Shown here: piece after piece, positions 10,605 to 20,976 of the stretch
Layout: each line of letters begins with the position of its first letter
Numbering within the stretch: the first letter of the stretch is position 1
DNA from: Tritrichomonas musculus
Taxonomy: Eukaryota > Parabasalia > Tritrichomonadida > Tritrichomonadidae
Assembly (NCBI GenBank): GCA_039105265.1
Contig: JAPFFF010000002.1
Coordinates: forward strand, 3,472,001-3,536,000
Direction: 5' to 3'
DNA: 64,000 nucleotides
Position numbers and translations under genes: made by a program
Notes under the pieces: model-generated
What the model saw: the letters and a program-made list of their open reading frames with translations, nothing else
Told to the model about the DNA's origin: nothing
Database searches by the model: none

Positions 10605-11156
10605 TAATGCTTTTATATTACGATATAGGAATAAACTATTGAATTCTTTATATAATTTTTATTTTTCAAATTACTTCGATCAAAAATTTTGATAGTTTTA
10701 TAAATTATCAAGATAATAATTATTAACATCAAAGGTTCATAATTAGAGTAAAAAAATCCTCGATCAAAAATTTCCATTGAAATATCTACCAATTTACTTA
10801 ATTGAATTAAGTGAACTGATTAAACCCATACAATTTTTTTTTCAATAAATAATTAGCAATGCAACAAAAATAACAAAAAAATGAAATTAACCATTGCAAA
10901 TTATATATCTGTTTTTATCAAATTTTCAATATAAAAAAAATCGTTTGAATGCATTCAATATAATATTGAAAGTATGATGGGTATTAAATACTCTTTATCT
11001 TTACCAAAATTCAGTTTGGTAAATTAACATAATATAAATAGTTAATATAACAAAATATTTAAATAAATTCATTGAAGAATGATATTTAATTATTAAAAAT
11101 TATGAAGATAAAGAACAAAAATTCTTTTCAAATAATTATCTTATTTTATTTTTATA
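10605..11156. other. Intergenic region, divergent promoters
   Basis: This A+T-rich gap lies between the divergently transcribed copine and calcineurin-B-like genes. No gene or repeat was recognised. Confidence 0.6.
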
Positions 11157-11741
11157 ATGGGTAACAACCAAAGCGGGAATGAGCCTCAATTAACAAATGA
11201 AGAAATCAGTGAGTGCGTGAAAACTACACATTTCAATGAAGATGAAGTTAAAAAGCTACACAAAAGATTCAAAATCATTGCCCAATCTCAAATTCGTGAT
11301 GGAGTTGTTGACATCGGCGAATTTCAACAAGCCTTAGGAATTGAAAGCAGAGGATTTGCCCAGCACTTATTCAAGGCATTTGATAAAGATACTTCATTTA
11401 CTTTGGAATTTCGGGAATTTGTTAATTCATTATCAGCTATGTCCCCAAAGGCTAATCTTGACGAAAAAGGAAAATTTGTTTTCAAAGTTTACGACAAAAA
11501 TAATAATGGTGATATTTCAAAAGAAGAATTCCGCGAGATTTTACAGTTTAGTCTTGGAGAAAATAGATCAGTTCACCTTCCTCCTGAAAAAATCGAACAC
11601 GTCGTTCAAAATACTTTTAAACAATTTGATTTTGATAAGAGCGGCGGAATCACTTTAAATGAATTTTTGAAAGCAGTGAACCAGAATCCTTCAATCGTAA
11701 ATTGCGTTTCTTTGAATTATGATGTTCTAATGAATGAATAA
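11157..11741 (+). CDS. Calcineurin B-like EF-hand protein
   Basis: A 194-aa protein starting MGNNQS, which suits N-terminal myristoylation at Gly2 as in calcineurin B. Four EF-hand positions can be traced. The first two (around residues 45-60 and 77-90) are degenerate loops. The third (DKNNNGDISKEEF, about 119-131) and fourth (DFDKSGGITLNEF, about 164-176) have the D-x-D/N-x-D/S-G-x-I-x-x-x-E pattern and should bind Ca2+. The order of the hands, spacing and length resemble calcineurin B, CBL and CIB/recoverin-type sensors; calcineurin B regulatory subunit is my preferred call, but a CBL/CIB-like sensor is possible. Confidence 0.8.
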   Translation: MGNNQSGNEPQLTNEEISECVKTTHFNEDEVKKLHKRFKIIAQSQIRDGVVDIGEFQQALGIESRGFAQHLFKAFDKDTSFTLEFREFVNSLSAMSPKANLDEKGKFVFKVYDKNNNGDISKEEFREILQFSLGENRSVHLPPEKIEHVVQNTFKQFDFDKSGGITLNEFLKAVNQNPSIVNCVSLNYDVLMNE

Positions 11742-11795
11742 ACAGATAACAAATAATAATTTTTTTTTTTTTCTAAATATAGAGGAAAAAAATTA

Positions 11796-11867
11796 TGAGG
11801 CCGAAGGGAGTCGAACCCCCAACCTTGAGATCTGGAGTCTCACGCAATACCATTATGCTACAGCCCC
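11796..11867 (-). tRNA. tRNA-Trp (anticodon CCA)
   Basis: On the minus strand the sequence starts GGGGCTGTAGCATAATGG and ends CCTTCGGCCTCA. The 7-bp acceptor stem pairs (one G-T), the anticodon stem TGAGA/TCTCA holds the loop CTCCAGA with anticodon CCA, and the T arm contains GGTTCGACTCC. There is no intron. It is a single gene between protein genes. Confidence 0.93.
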
Positions 11868-12211
11868 TGATATTATTTTTTATCAAAGATAAGACAAGAA
11901 TTTTTTTTTTTTAAAGATTTCTGAAAATAACAATGAAAGCACCAAATTAATAGTTTCAAAAGAATGTCAAACACATAGAACATAGGAATCATGTATTACA
12001 TAAATAAAATCACATTTTAAATTCATTTAATAAACAAGATTCATATATAATTTATAAAAATGAATTCATATTATTTTTTAAAAAAAAAGTTTTGGAATTT
12101 TATGATCTATAATCTTGCATCCTACAAACTTTGACATGAACTTTTCAATCATTTAATAACAAAAATTATAAAAAAAATAAAATTAAATTAATTAGGTGTT
12201 TATTAAACAAC

Positions 12212-12799
12212 TTAAATTAATTTAGCATTTTTGAGGTTTTGCTCGACAAATTGCCAATTAACAACACCCCAGAATTTGTTGAAGTATTCAGCCTTACGAT
12301 TTTCATAATCGATATACCATGAATGCTCCCAAGTATCAACACAAAGAATAGGGATACCATGATCTTTAACTGGATTTGCTGCATTTGAATATTGATTAAT
12401 TGAAACTGAGCCATCTTTGTTCTTTGCTAAGTAACACCATCCACTTCCAAAGACGGTACTTGCCTTTTGTACGAATTCTTCTTTGAATTTCTCAACACTT
12501 CCGAATTGTTTGGCAAGGAATGCTGAAACATCGGCTGGAATTTCTTGATGTTGTGGAGTAAGGCATTTCCAGAAGAAACTATGATTGTAATGTTGAGCAA
12601 CATTATTGAAAATAGGACCTGAGGCACTTTGTAAGATTTCTTCAATTGATTTTCCTTTATATTCACTAGCTGGAACAAGTTTGTTTGCTGTATCAACATA
12701 ACCTTGGTGATGCTTTGTAACGTGAATTTGAACTGCATGAGCTGTGAGGAAGCCTGGAAGTCCTGATTCAAGATAAGGTACTTTTTCGATACTGTACAT
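12212..12799 (-). CDS. Iron superoxide dismutase
   Basis: A 195-aa Fe/Mn-family superoxide dismutase that converts superoxide to hydrogen peroxide and oxygen. The four metal ligands are visible: His26 in IHVTKHHQGYV, His73 in NHSFFW, and the Asp and second His in VDTWEHSWYIDY near residues 157-161. Gln69 in AQHYNH is the position that marks the iron rather than manganese form. No N-terminal targeting extension is present, so a cytosolic enzyme is likely; an internal signal cannot be excluded. Length matches bacterial-type FeSODs found in trichomonads and other anaerobic protists. An Inr-like motif lies 10 nt upstream. Confidence 0.96.
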   Translation of the reverse strand: MYSIEKVPYLESGLPGFLTAHAVQIHVTKHHQGYVDTANKLVPASEYKGKSIEEILQSASGPIFNNVAQHYNHSFFWKCLTPQHQEIPADVSAFLAKQFGSVEKFKEEFVQKASTVFGSGWCYLAKNKDGSVSINQYSNAANPVKDHGIPILCVDTWEHSWYIDYENRKAEYFNKFWGVVNWQFVEQNLKNAKLI

Positions 12800-12800
12800 T

Positions 12801-12811
12801 TAATAAAGTGA
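12801..12811 (-). promoter_or_regulatory. Inr-like initiator of the superoxide dismutase gene
   Basis: The minus-strand sequence TCACTTTATTA directly precedes the ATG. It fits TCA(+1)YW with the +1 A about 10 nt from the start codon, typical for trichomonad core promoters. Confidence 0.55.
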
Positions 12812-13222
12812 TATGAATATTACTTTCATTTTTTTATTTACAAGTTTGTGAAGATTTCGATTCTATTTGAATTTTGAAAAGTTTTTTTTTTATCTACCTA
12901 AGAAAATATAAAAAATGATTATCTTTTTAAATTTCAGTTAATATTTTATATTATTTTACTTTTTATAATTAAAATATATTAAAATATTTAAATATAAAAT
13001 ATTTTAAATAAATATTGCATATTTATTCAGAAAACCTTATAAAATTTTGATTAAATATATCAAAATTATTTGTGAAATGTTTAACAATTAAAATTTCGAT
13101 TCCTTTTCAACTTTTTATATTTTACATTTTCCAGAGATCTTTTTTAAACTTCCAAAAACAACGACGACAACAAAAATCCCGTATTCTTATCATTTACCGA
13201 ATTTTTTTATATTATTTAAAAC

Positions 13223-13300
13223 TAGAGATGTTCAAAATTCACTTTTCCCTTGGAAAAGTTCGACTTTTTCTGGGTAAAAGTGAATAATAAAATATCTCTA
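13223..13300. mobile_element. Tiny hAT-like MITE, 78 bp
   Basis: Ends are TAGAGAT ... ATCTCTA with further inverted complementarity inside (ATTCACTTTT against AAAAGTGAAT). The flanking octamers TTTAAAAC (13215-13222) and GTAAAAAC (13301-13308) agree at six of eight positions, consistent with an aged 8-bp target duplication. TAGAG fits the loose hAT terminal consensus YARNG. Confidence 0.55.
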
Positions 13301-13615
13301 GTAAAAACTGTAAAAAAAACTACGGTATTTTTCAAATACCCATTACATCATAATACCAATAACATGTGAGAAAAAGTGCAATACAACAAATCAAATATTA
13401 TTTCAAATTTTAATCAACTTTAAAATTTGAATTTCCTTCCAAAACTATACTTTAAAATAGGAGTATTATTCATTATATATGAAGTAAATAGACATCGTTT
13501 ATGTAAAAGTTTGATTAACAATTATCAATCAAGATAAAGAAAAAGAAGAAGAAAAAAAAAAAAAAAGATTTTCACTTACATATCAATACAACCATATTTA
13601 TGTCATAACATTAAA

Positions 13616-14420
13616 CAGGGTTGTGTATCGATCCTCTCCGGTAGCGGTTATTTTCCCGGTAAAATATCGATATTACCGGCTCTAGCCGCCGGTAACGGTA
13701 TTTATCGATAAAAAACCGAAGTATCGATACAAAAGCGGAAAATTTATATCGAATGCCAGGTTTTTTGTCGGTATTTTTTTAACAAAAAATGTATCAGATT
13801 CATTTAAATTTCATTGACAAATGGCCAAAATGATTAATGAAATTTATAAGGTTCTAATGAATATTGTTAATTCTCTTTAATTACATATTTTACCACAAAT
13901 AATCATCATAATAATTGAATAATCAATGGTTTCTATAATATCGTAAATTTAATTATCTTTATATCAATTTCTATTTGTAGATAAATATAACATTCCAGAA
14001 CTATTGAATTAACTATTAATATGAGAAAGTACATAATATATATAAATTTTATTGTTTTTAATGATAATAATTTTATCGAAAATTTGGATTGTTTAATGAA
14101 AATGAAAATGATGAGATTTCTGAAGAATAAAGACAATAATATACTTTTTATAGGCTAGTAATTATATTTAAAATTAAATAATCAAATGTTTTAATATTTT
14201 TATACATTATTTATTAATAAAATTTATATATATTAAAATACCGTATCGATACTGATAAAAAGTATTATAAAGTACTTTCTTAATAACCGCTGATACTCTA
14301 AAAATACCGAAGCACTTTTGTATCAATACTATAAAATACCGAGCAAAAAAGTATCGATATTTACCGAATACCGATACTTCTTCGGTAACCGGTATTTAGT
14401 CGTATCGATAAACAACGCTG
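13616..14420. mobile_element. Non-autonomous hAT element, 805 bp
   Basis: The left end CAGGGTTGTGTATCGAT and right end (reverse complement) CAGCGTTGTTTATCGAT form terminal inverted repeats. The flanks carry a perfect 8-bp direct repeat, ACATTAAA, at 13608-13615 and 14421-14428, the hallmark of hAT insertion. Subterminal regions are full of TATCGATA and ACCGGTA/TACCG motifs in both orientations, as expected for hAT transposase binding sites. No transposase-like frame is inside, so it must depend on a transposase supplied elsewhere. Confidence 0.92.
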
Positions 14421-14529
14421 ACATTAAAAATAAAATAAGAACTTTGATTATCATAACATTCTTTTATTCATAAAATAAACAAATTTTAAATTTCAAAACA
14501 TATTTGGTCTTATATTTTTTTTATTTTGA

Positions 14530-15546
14530 ATGTTACGCGTGCTTACAGATAAACGGTCCAAATTAGATATCAATAATTATAAAATTTATGATCTCATTGG
14601 ATCCACTGAGTATTCAAATGTATATAAATCTGTTGATGAAACGAATTCGAATAACTATGTTTTTAAATTTACTGCATTAATAGACAATGATACAAAAGAT
14701 TCGATTATAGCGCTTGACATAATGCGAATCTACAATTTGCCAACTCTTCTCAAAAACTATGGATATTTTTACTTCCCCAAATATTCAAACATTCCCCACT
14801 TTTTGAGAGAAGGATTTATGGGCTTTAAAAAAGCGTCCAATTTTTATGTAATTTTGAATGAATATATGCCGAATGGAAATTTATTTGACTATCTTCATCT
14901 CAATAAAAAGACTAATAAAGAGATAAATCATGTGATTAGATATAAAATAATTTTTGGCATCTCTTCAACAATGAAGAATCTTCATTCAATTCATTTGTTT
15001 CATCGTGATTTAAAGACCAAACATGTCTTTCTTAACGAGAACTTTGAACCTATAATTTCTTTGTGCCATACTTCTAAATTTCTCCTTTCTGAAAACGAGT
15101 TGCAAACACCAATGATCGGAACACCAATGTTCATTGCTCCCGAAGTCATCCAAGGCGGCAAGTATGGATTAAAAGCAGACGTTTATTCGTTTGCTATTAT
15201 CGTGTTGAACTTGTTTACTTATAATATCGAATTCTTGGATGATAGTAAATTGTCTGCTTTCAATTTTTATAAAAAAGTGGCCGCTGGCGAACGTTATAAA
15301 AGGCCTCATTCAATTCCGGACGTTTATTGGAATTTGATTGAAATGTGCTGGAAACAGGACGAAAAGCAACGTCCTTCTTTCGATGAAATAACAGAAATAT
15401 TGAAAGGAAAAGAATTCATATTTGGACAAAACTATGAACAAGATGAAATCGATGAAATTAGAAATTATCAAAAAAAATTTGAAAATGATTCTGTATGCAT
15501 TGAATTTTCATCAAATATGAACAAAATGATTTTGGACCATAAATGA
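14530..15546 (+). CDS. TKL-type protein kinase-like protein, probable pseudokinase
   Basis: A 338-aa single kinase fold. Visible pieces: a weak glycine loop around IGSTEYSNVYKS, a Lys in NYVFKFT (VAIK position), the catalytic-loop segment FHRDLKTKHVFL, TPMFIAPEVI (APE motif), ADVYSFAIIVLNL and CWKQDEKQRPSFDEI, the last being the TKL-type C-lobe ending common in trichomonad kinases. HRD is kept, but the Asn of HRDLKxxN is replaced by His and the DFG motif is missing (ISLCHTSKF at that place). Mg2+ binding is therefore doubtful and I call it a probable pseudokinase. It stands alone next to the hAT element. Confidence 0.8.
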   Translation: MLRVLTDKRSKLDINNYKIYDLIGSTEYSNVYKSVDETNSNNYVFKFTALIDNDTKDSIIALDIMRIYNLPTLLKNYGYFYFPKYSNIPHFLREGFMGFKKASNFYVILNEYMPNGNLFDYLHLNKKTNKEINHVIRYKIIFGISSTMKNLHSIHLFHRDLKTKHVFLNENFEPIISLCHTSKFLLSENELQTPMIGTPMFIAPEVIQGGKYGLKADVYSFAIIVLNLFTYNIEFLDDSKLSAFNFYKKVAAGERYKRPHSIPDVYWNLIEMCWKQDEKQRPSFDEITEILKGKEFIFGQNYEQDEIDEIRNYQKKFENDSVCIEFSSNMNKMILDHK

Positions 15547-16084
15547 AAAATAAGCCAGAGCAACAACTTAAATTTAGCTTGATCATTTCATTTATTTATT
15601 GGAAATTCTTTTCTCAATAGAAATTACTTGATTATTCATGCCAAGAAAATCAGAATCAGAGACAATTTTTTTTAAGATTACTATAAATTAGTTCAATCAA
15701 CATGGATAAGACATTTTTGTTTAATTGGACTAATTGGTCATTAACGCAGTTGGTTTATCCAAAATGCAATACATCAGAAATCAGAAATAATACAAACACA
15801 ATAATTTTTATTTTTTACGAAAATTCAATATGAAATCAATGATATTAATAACAGTAATTCATTGAGAAAAAAATATCAAATACATCAGTTTCGTTAGCTT
15901 CAGATTATTGTTTCATTAATTACAAATCATCAATTCTAGCAATGATTCTACTATTAATAATATAATGATTAACGTTATAAAAAAAAAAAACGAAATGCTT
16001 TTTATATAAATAATATTTTATTACAACAATATATAGAATGAGATAGATGATGCTTTTCATGTCCAATCTACTTTACAACTTTAT
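15547..16084. other. Intergenic region, nothing recognised
   Basis: This A+T-rich gap lies between the convergent pseudokinase and ankyrin genes. No gene, RNA or repeat was recognised. Confidence 0.6.
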
Positions 16085-19000
16085 TTATTCTTCTGTTGAT
16101 GATTTTTTAACAAAAGATCGCATATAATAATAAGCACTCCACAATTTGTTTTTAGATCTGAGCAATTGAATTATTTTGTCATCAGTTGCATAATCCATTG
16201 GCTTTTTCCATTAAAAATATGAAATTATTAATCATAAGAAATATTTTTTTTTTTGAAATTTGATGAAAATGTCAAATAGAAAATATCATCTTTAATGCTT
16301 ATATCAATTTTTTTATTCTGCAACAAAAGTTTAATGATTTCAATGTTTCCTTTCCGAACTGCTGAATGCAAACAGGTTTGTTCATTAAAAATACTTTTAT
16401 TTAAATTTCATTAAAATAAAAATAATTATAACCGCATTGAAAGTGATGAATTGAACTTGTGGAACTTCATAAAATTTTAATCAAAAAAATTGAGTTAAAA
16501 TATTTGTTTTTGAAATTTCATTAAAAAGGTTTATTTCGAAATCCAATTAAATTTTTAAATATATTAACTTTGTTAAATAAGTGTTTTTTTTAATTATATT
16601 TAAAGATTCATTTGAAATTCGATTGAAAAAGTTGATTTGTGAATTAGATTAAATTGATTTATATTGAAATTGGATTATAAAACTTGTTTTAAACTTTGTC
16701 TAAACATTTAATTTAAAAACCATATCAGAAAATACTTTTCTAAACTTCATTGAATTTATTAAATAAATTGAATTGAAAAAATTGATGTCGAATTCTATTA
16801 AAAAATTTTATTTTTTTTTGAATACTTTTGATATTTACATCAATTTTTTCTGAAGTTAATAAAAGTTTAACCATTTCAACATTTTGTTTTTGAACACATA
16901 TATAGAGTGGAGCAATGTTAAAAAAATATATTATTAATTTCATTAACTATTATGATTTGAAATTTCATTAGCAAAATATTTTTTTAAAAAATTTCAAAAA
17001 AAAAAGTTTAACAATAAACATAATGGAAAACATTGGGTTGAAACATAATTAAAAAGATTTCATTGTTGAAATATAATTAAAAGACTTGATGTATAATTCC
17101 ATTAAAATGATAAAATTTAAATGTAATGAAAATATTAGATTAGCAACGTAATTCAAAAAAAAGAATTTTAAACTGGATTAAAATTTTGAATGAAATTCCA
17201 TAAAATTCTAGTTTTTGAAATTGGATGAAAAATATTTTTGGAAATTGGATTTAACTTATTGATTTAGAATTATATTAAAACATTTTCACTGTAATAGAGT
17301 TAGAATATTTGATTTGAAATTTGATGAAAAATATAAATGTTAAATTGAATTAATATTTTAGATTTGAAATTTTACTTCTGGTGTTAATTTCAATATTTTC
17401 GAAGCCAAGTAAAAGTTGAACTATTTCTGTATTTTGCTTTTCAACTGCAACATAAAATGGAGTTACATGAAAAAAGTTATTGAAATTTCATTCAAAAAGT
17501 TTATAAAAATTTGATAAAAAACTATTCAAAAATTTTATAAACTATTCAAATTTGAAATGAAGTAAAAAAACATAAGTTTTAATGTAATTAAAAACCTTTA
17601 ATTTTAAATGGAATTTAAATTCACAATTTAAAATGGGATTAAAAAATTTAATTCTAGAATTATATCAAAATATTAAAAATAAAAATTGGATTAGAAAACA
17701 ATGACTTTTGAATGTAATTTAAACATTTAACTTGAAACTAAATCAAAGAAATAAATTTGAAATTGGATTAAAACATTAATTTTGAATATAATTAATATAT
17801 TTACATTGAACTTTATTCAATTTATTGTGATTTGAAATGGAATTTAAAAAAACATTTTTTTCGAATTTTATTTTAATATTTATTTTGAAATGGAATTAAT
17901 AAATACGATTTTGTAATTATATAAAGAATATATATTGCGGAATTATATGAAAAAATATTTATTCTTTGAATTGTATTCAAAAGAGAATGATTTTAAAAAC
18001 ACTTTTCAAATTAACATCAATGCCTTCACATTTTAATATATTTTGAACAATTCCAACATTCTCCTTTTCAATTGCAATGCACAAAGCTGTTTTATTAGTA
18101 AAATATTTTAAATTTCATTAAATACATTTCCATAAAATTTCGTTAAAAATCAAATAATTTTTTGAATTACATTTGAAAAATAAATAAATAAAAATTATAT
18201 TACAAAAAAACAAGTTGTAAAACATAATTACTTAATGAAAATTTGAAATTGTATCAATAAAAATGATTATTATAATTTCATTTAAATATTTGATTAGGAG
18301 AATACAATTTAATCATAATATATGAAATTTCATTGCAAATTGTAATTTGAAATAGTATTCAAAAATTTTTTTTTTGTGAAATTTTATTCAAATTTATTAA
18401 ATCTAAAATAGTTTTTATATTTACATTGATTGTCTTATTTGATAATAAAAGATTTGCAATTTCAACATTACCTTTTTCAATGGCTGTATGCAATGCTGTC
18501 TTATAAAAAAAAATTATTTTTTTAAAAAACGACATTGAAATAAAAAAATCAAAAAATTCCAGCATGAAAAAAACGAATGATTTTGAAATTCTATAAAAAA
18601 TATTATTTTCCATTGAAATCACTTGATAAAGTTGATTAATATCAAAAACCTTTAAATTCATAAGAATATCAACAAGATGAAAATAACCATAACGACATAA
18701 TTCATAAAACGCAGATTGCTTGATTGACCGATTCAGAATGAAAGAAAAATTGTAAAATTTCAAACTTTTTCTGAAAGAGTCATCAAATTTTTCATCGCTG
18801 TTATTATTCAAATATTTAGTGAGCAGATAACTAGCGATGTAATTATGATGACATTTAACAGATTCTTCAAAACAAGCAGAATATGAATCATTTTCTGGCT
18901 TAATTTCATTTTCTTCAAGCAAATTTATGATTTCGTGACTTTGGCCATGAATTGCGAAAATCCACAATGACGGAGACAAATCAACTCCACTTGAAAACAA

Positions 19001-19711
19001 GTGCTTAAAAATATGAATTGATCCAAAAAAAGCTGAAATATCAATTAATGTCGGAGTCTTATCGATCAAAAAAGAATTCGTCTCAAAAATTGACGGTTTT
19101 ATCGTTGAAGTCAGTGGCAAATTTGTCAGCTTTGAATATCGTTTGAATTCATCAATGAAATCATTCTGGATCAATTGCCAAACATATTCTTCGTTTTCTC
19201 CAAGTTTTCTTTTTTCTTCAAAATTACTCGGAAGGTCGAATTTCATCTCTTCAACAATGTTTGAATCGAGAAAATCTTTGATTTCCGGATAAAAGTAAAA
19301 AAGGTAATTTTCCCTCTTATATTTATCTTTGATAAGAGTCTCGCAAATTGATTTATTAACTGTAACAATCTTCTGTTCAATGAGGAATAAAAGAATTCGC
19401 TTGTTGCTCTTGAAAATATCGAAGATTTCCGTGTTTGAAAAGTATTTTTGAATTTCATTTTCTAAAAAAAGCAAAATTTTCTCTATTTTGTTAAAAAAAT
19501 CGTCTGGTCGGTAATGATTATTCGATATTTTGAGGAGTAAATGAAGTATAAGCTTCAATTCATGCCTGATGGTTGTTACTTTATAATCTTTTAATATTTG
19601 AATTAGGTTTTGAAAATTCTCTTCGTTGTAGCAATCGCACTCTATGTATTCTAATAGGGTGCTTTGAATTATTTTCATCTTATCTATGTATATAAATATG
19701 TCCATATTCAT
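16085..19711 (-). CDS. Ankyrin-repeat (DUF3447-type) gene with coding segments split by phased spacers
   Basis: The N-terminal segment (19711 to about 18420) encodes the all-helical domain seen in trichomonad ankyrin proteins (LLEYIECDCYNEENFQNLI...; LFLIEQKIVTV) and two to three ankyrin repeats ending TALHTAIEKGNVEIANLLLSN. Downstream in the same orientation come isolated single repeats: about 18110-18005 (TALCIAIEKENVGIVQNIL), 17470-17365 (TPFYVAVEKQNTEIVQLLL), 16925-16815 (APLYICVQKQNVEMVKLLL) and 16385-16275 (CLHSAVRKGNIEIIKLLL). A C-terminal segment (about 16215-16085) encodes KKPMDYATDDKIIQLLRS and ends in TAA. Each lies in an open frame, but the gaps contain stops. Either the gaps are removed from the transcript or the gene is decayed. 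A canonical GT..AG signal is not evident at the joints. The coordinates give the whole span, not a continuous frame. Confidence 0.65.
16226..18420. repeat. A+T-rich inter-ankyrin spacers built from a degenerate repeated motif
   Basis: Between the single-repeat coding segments the plus strand repeatedly shows variants of TTTGAAATTNGATTAAAA, for example near 16513, 16612, 16668, 17066, 17210, 17310, 17495, 17755, 17830 and 17900, commonly 25-60 nt apart. Spacer lengths range from about 65 to over 500 nt. The same motif type is rare in the neighbouring intergenic DNA. The spacers begin right after the conserved ...(I/V)(D/N)(V/I)N-x-K/R stretch of one ankyrin repeat and end right before the T-P/A-L position of the next. 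Confidence 0.65.
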
Positions 19712-20148
19712 GAAAGTTTTGAAATAAAGAAAATACGTTATTTCATAAAAAATTTTAAACGTATTCTAAAAATCCTAAACCAAATTGATCTGCTGTGATT
19801 TAATAAAAAGTATATAACATCTCCTTCAAAAACATTCAAATTTTGCTTAAATGCTTTTCCCAATTCAATTTTTTATATACGTTCATTTTATTTGATAAAT
19901 ATGTTAACCACTTTTTCAAGCAAATTGTATCAAAATTATTTTACACCACTTTTTAATGTTATCTGTATTTCAATTAATAATAGGTTTCAAGCTTTCATTT
20001 TTAATTCAAAAGACCCCCAAAATATAATAGTATAAATATATAATAACATTTTTTGGCTATTATTCAAATAAAATATCTTATTAATCCATAAAATGTTAAA
20101 TAAAATATCTTTTTAATTAAAAAAGTATTTAAATATTAAAAAACATAA
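19712..20148. other. Intergenic region, nothing recognised
   Basis: This gap upstream of the ankyrin gene contains no gene or repeat that I can name. Confidence 0.6.
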
Positions 20149-20700
20149 TCATTTTCTATTAATTATTGTTTGAGAAGGAAAAAAATCAACTTCGATTTTT
20201 TTCATCAAGAAAACTGAAGCTTCTTTTAAAGCAAAACATCGTCCAAAAGCTTCATTTCCAATTTTAGTTACTGAAGAAGGAATCGTTATGGCTACCAACA
20301 TAGAACTACCAAAGAAAGATTGACTCCCAATTTCAGTCACTGAAGAATTTTCACTTGCCTCAGGAATTCGCATCAGAAAAAAAGCACTATCGTTAATGGC
20401 AACTGCTGCTGAATGAATGAATTATCATTTGTGTAAGTGACCAACAATCATCAGTAAGATTTATACTAATTTCAGTAATAAAAGAAAATAATCATAAGTT
20501 TCAAAGAACAACAACTTGCAAAAGCTTAATTTTCAATCATCGTCACAGATGAAGGAATTGTCAGTGTTCTTAATGATCTACATGCACCAAAGGATCATTT
20601 ACTGATTGTTGTTACTGATGAAATAATTATGACGCGTCCTGGTGGAAGACAATCAAAGAATGCTCATCTACTAGAAATTGAAAAATTTGATTTTATTCAA
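20149..20700 (-). pseudogene. BspA-like leucine-rich-repeat remnant
   Basis: The open part (20373-20149) reads VTEIGSQSFFGSSMLVAIT / IPSSVTKIGNEAFGRCFAL, typical BspA-like (LRR_5) repeats of about 23 residues. Further upstream on the same strand a second piece (about 20680-20530) encodes PPGRVIIISSVTTISK, a stop, SFGACRSLRTLTIPSSVTMIEN, and another stop. At least two stops and a damaged segment in between show that this is a broken gene. BspA-like surface proteins form the largest protein family in Trichomonas vaginalis. Confidence 0.75.
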
Positions 20701-20976
20701 TCAATTTTAGATGGCTTTCATTTTTAAATAAATGCATCTCAAAAATTGAGAGCTTGATTTCACTTTTTTAAGACATTAAGTGCCCCCCAGAAATAGGGGT
20801 CTCATTCAATAAAATAGGTCGACGATCAAGTTAAGAAAAAATTGAATATTTTTTCAGAAAATATAATTTTAACTTAAAATTTTTAAGAAAGAAAATTTTT
20901 TTCAAATATTTTTCTCAAAATAAATTTTTATTATCGTTTCCCCTTGAAATCAATTATTTTTTGAATCTACCCCCTT

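Noticed and set aside
13072-13287. 71-codon open frame
   Set aside because: It overlaps the 78-bp inverted-repeat element and has no protein-like composition.
13933-14136. 67-codon open frame inside the hAT element
   Set aside because: Its composition is that of A+T-rich non-coding DNA and it has no similarity to a hAT transposase.
18092-18110. ACTAATAAAACAG before one ankyrin segment, resembling the trichomonad 3' splice motif ACTAACACACAG
   Set aside because: The AAAACAGCT part is simply the codons for the conserved K-T-A start of the repeat, no GTATGT is found at the other end of the spacer, and the other spacers have no such motif.
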